The notes below the pieces were generated by a model. It saw nothing but the letters and a program-made list of their open reading frames with translations. It was not told where the DNA came from and ran no database searches. A stretch of 64,000 nucleotides of DNA from Longimicrobiales bacterium. GTDB taxonomy: Bacteria; Gemmatimonadota; Gemmatimonadetes; Longimicrobiales; Gaopeijiaceae. The stretch spans positions 1 to 64,000 of the forward strand of contig JAQWPM010000007.1 of NCBI GenBank assembly GCA_029245345.1, in the 5' to 3' direction. Of the stretch, positions 62,638 through 64,000 are shown piece after piece. The position numbers were made by a program, and so were the translations under genes. The first letter of the stretch is position 1. Each line of letters starts with the position of its first letter.

Positions 62638-64000
62638 TTAGGCAGATGCATGGGGTTCGGATGCCCCGGAACCGGGCGCTTGGTCCGCACCCTCTTCCGC
62701 AGTCCCGTTCTTCGGGCTCTCCCCATTTTCACCCTCGGCATCCGTGAGGTGCTTCGTCGAGGGGTATTCGATACGCCGGTGCATGACACCCGCGAGGATC
62801 TTCACGAACTGTTCCTTGACCCGTGCGATCTCTCCGAGCGTCAGCGGAGACTCATCAAGCTGACCGTCGGCGATCTTGCCGTCGACGACGTTGTTGATCA
62901 GATCGCGCATACGCTCCGGGGTCGGCTCTTGCATCGCCCGAGTCGCAGACTCACACGAGTCGGCAAGCATCGCGATCGCTGTCTCTTTGGATTGAGGCTT
63001 CGGCCCGGGGTAGGAGAAACGCTCCGCATGGACCTCGCCGGAGGCCTCCTCGCAAGCCTTCTCGTAGAAGAAGCCGATCCGTTGTGTACCGTGGTGCTCT
63101 AGGATGAAATCGAGAACGATGTCGGGGACTTTCTCCTCTTTCGCGAGCCGCACTCCTTCCGTGACGTGTTCCCTCACGATGGCGGCAGACGTCTCCGGTT
63201 TGAGCTTATCGTGCGGGTTCCGGCCGGCCGGCTGGTTCTCCACGAAGTAGTGCGGCTTCAGCATCTTGCCCACGTCGTGATAGTAGACACCCACTCGGCT
63301 CAGTAGCCCGTTCGCTCCGACTTCGGCCGCAGCCGCCTCACTCAGGTTCGCGACATTGATCGTGTGAGCGTATGTGCCCGGCGCCTCCAGAGAGAGCCTA
63401 CGCAACAGTGGCCGCGTTGGATCTGCCCATTCGAGGAGCGTCTGGTCCGTCGTGATACCTGTGAACAACTCGAAGACGAACAGAAAGCCCATCGCAAGGA
63501 GCGCAGAGATTGTCGCGTTCCCAGCGAGCGCTACGGTGCCACGGGCGACACCGCCGAAATCGGCCGCTGTCGCGAGTCCGTGCGCCGCCAGCATGACCCC
63601 TCCTGCCGCCGCGATGATCGCGATGGACACCCACGTCTCCGACCGGCGCCGGACGGCTCGCACACTCATCGCGGCAGCGGCACCCGCAGCCATCAAGGCC
63701 AGCACGCTTCCATAGTCGGAGAACGGTGTGAGCGTTCCAGTGATCGCGACAAGAACCAGCACAAGGAAGAGCGACATCCTCGAGTCCCAAAGAACTGCAA
63801 CTGGCAACGCGACGAACGCGATCGGGAGCCACTCCGTAGCCAGCCCACTGCGATCGATCGCCACTGCGGCACCAAAGTAGGTCGCGACGAGAACCGCGAT
63901 GAGCACCAACCACCGATAGTTCGCATACACCTCAGGGCGGTTGAAGAACAAGAGCAAGCCAAAGAGCGACAGCATCATCGCATTGACGATGCCGGATCCG
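62638..64000 (-). CDS. 7TM-HD family phosphohydrolase, 5' end outside window
   Basis: At least 453 residues; the frame runs off the window end (GSGIVNAMMLSLFGLLL before the first internal Met), so the N-terminal part is missing. Six to seven membrane helices occupy the first 190 residues. The HD domain then has TYAHTINVANLSEAAAAEVGANGLLSRVGVYYHDVGKMLKPHYFVENQ, FILEHHGTQRIGFFYEKA and a SYPGPKPQSKETAIAMLADS tail. The set of His and Asp metal ligands is that of PgpH-type cyclic-di-AMP phosphodiesterases, here with a disordered C-terminal tail. The ybeY gene follows 3 nt after it. Confidence 0.93.
   Translation of the reverse strand, partial: GSGIVNAMMLSLFGLLLFFNRPEVYANYRWLVLIAVLVATYFGAAVAIDRSGLATEWLPIAFVALPVAVLWDSRMSLFLVLVLVAITGTLTPFSDYGSVLALMAAGAAAAMSVRAVRRRSETWVSIAIIAAAGGVMLAAHGLATAADFGGVARGTVALAGNATISALLAMGFLFVFELFTGITTDQTLLEWADPTRPLLRRLSLEAPGTYAHTINVANLSEAAAAEVGANGLLSRVGVYYHDVGKMLKPHYFVENQPAGRNPHDKLKPETSAAIVREHVTEGVRLAKEEKVPDIVLDFILEHHGTQRIGFFYEKACEEASGEVHAERFSYPGPKPQSKETAIAMLADSCESATRAMQEPTPERMRDLINNVVDGKIADGQLDESPLTLGEIARVKEQFVKILAGVMHRRIEYPSTKHLTDAEGENGESPKNGTAEEGADQAPGSGASEPHASA

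Noticed and set aside
1-64000. CRISPR arrays, insertion sequences or prophage
   Set aside because: No regularly spaced repeats, transposase, integrase or terminal inverted repeats were seen.

Overview
The window is a 64-kb, high-GC chromosomal segment from a free-living bacterium. It has no phage, plasmid or CRISPR features and one tRNA gene. The gene styles suggest a Gemmatimonadota-like, probably aerobic heterotroph living on peptides and organic acids. Reasons: many secreted or lipid-anchored hydrolases (M28, M1, P1, amidohydrolase), a PQQ dehydrogenase, and remnants of Ser/Thr kinases with TolB/WD40-like C-termini. The phylum call is inference; no rRNA gene is present.

Layout. 1-1.8 kb: end of an unknown gene, then a lower-GC patch with small lipoproteins and a SnoaL-like protein. 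1.9-4.3 kb: NarL-type two-component system. 4.4-12 kb: a transketolase-family enzyme with an altered cofactor motif, a lipoprotein, an M28 peptidase with a zinc alcohol dehydrogenase, and a Tat-exported PhoD. 12-21 kb: a plus-strand run of a secreted lectin-like protein coupled to a PQQ dehydrogenase, a P1 peptidase, an amidohydrolase, a sodium symporter, an SDR and a class II aldolase. 21.1-22.8 kb: a decay zone with two Ser/Thr-kinase wrecks around an OsmC-family gene. 22.8-26.3 kb: error-prone polymerase DnaE2. 26.7-34.5 kb: M1 peptidase, MBL-fold hydrolase, citrate synthase (clear promoter), tRNA-Leu(CAA) and aconitase. 34.5-37.5 kb: NfeD-FloA membrane module plus an unknown partner. 37.9-43.1 kb: beta-oxidation-type operon (enoyl-CoA hydratase, aldehyde dehydrogenase, thiolase, 3-hydroxyacyl-CoA dehydrogenase, second hydratase). 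43.1-46.1 kb: tightly coupled serine hydrolase, DUF3311-like protein, symporter and chorismate mutase. 46.1-49.6 kb: lytic transglycosylase, L27, L21, RNase G/E. 49.8-52 kb: acyl-CoA dehydrogenase pseudogene and a short RecQ. 52-59 kb: methylmalonyl-CoA module (MeaB, mutase catalytic subunit, HAD hydrolase, B12 subunit, carboxyltransferase). 59-64 kb: UbiB-like kinase, MgtE, YbeY and a 7TM-HD phosphohydrolase running off the end.

How the genes fit together. The beta-oxidation operon yields acetyl-CoA and, from odd-chain or branched substrates, propionyl-CoA. The carboxyltransferase and mutase module can feed that into the TCA cycle as succinyl-CoA. Citrate synthase and aconitase lie between the two modules.

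Most notable observation. The OsmC-family gene at 21615-22079 (minus) has an in-frame UGA exactly where the family has its reactive cysteine. An intact downstream reading frame, a GC hairpin 25 nt after the UGA that fits a bacterial SECIS element, and an intact terminator follow. It is a good candidate for a selenocysteine-containing OsmC-like peroxidase. A recent TGC-to-TGA nonsense mutation is the main alternative.
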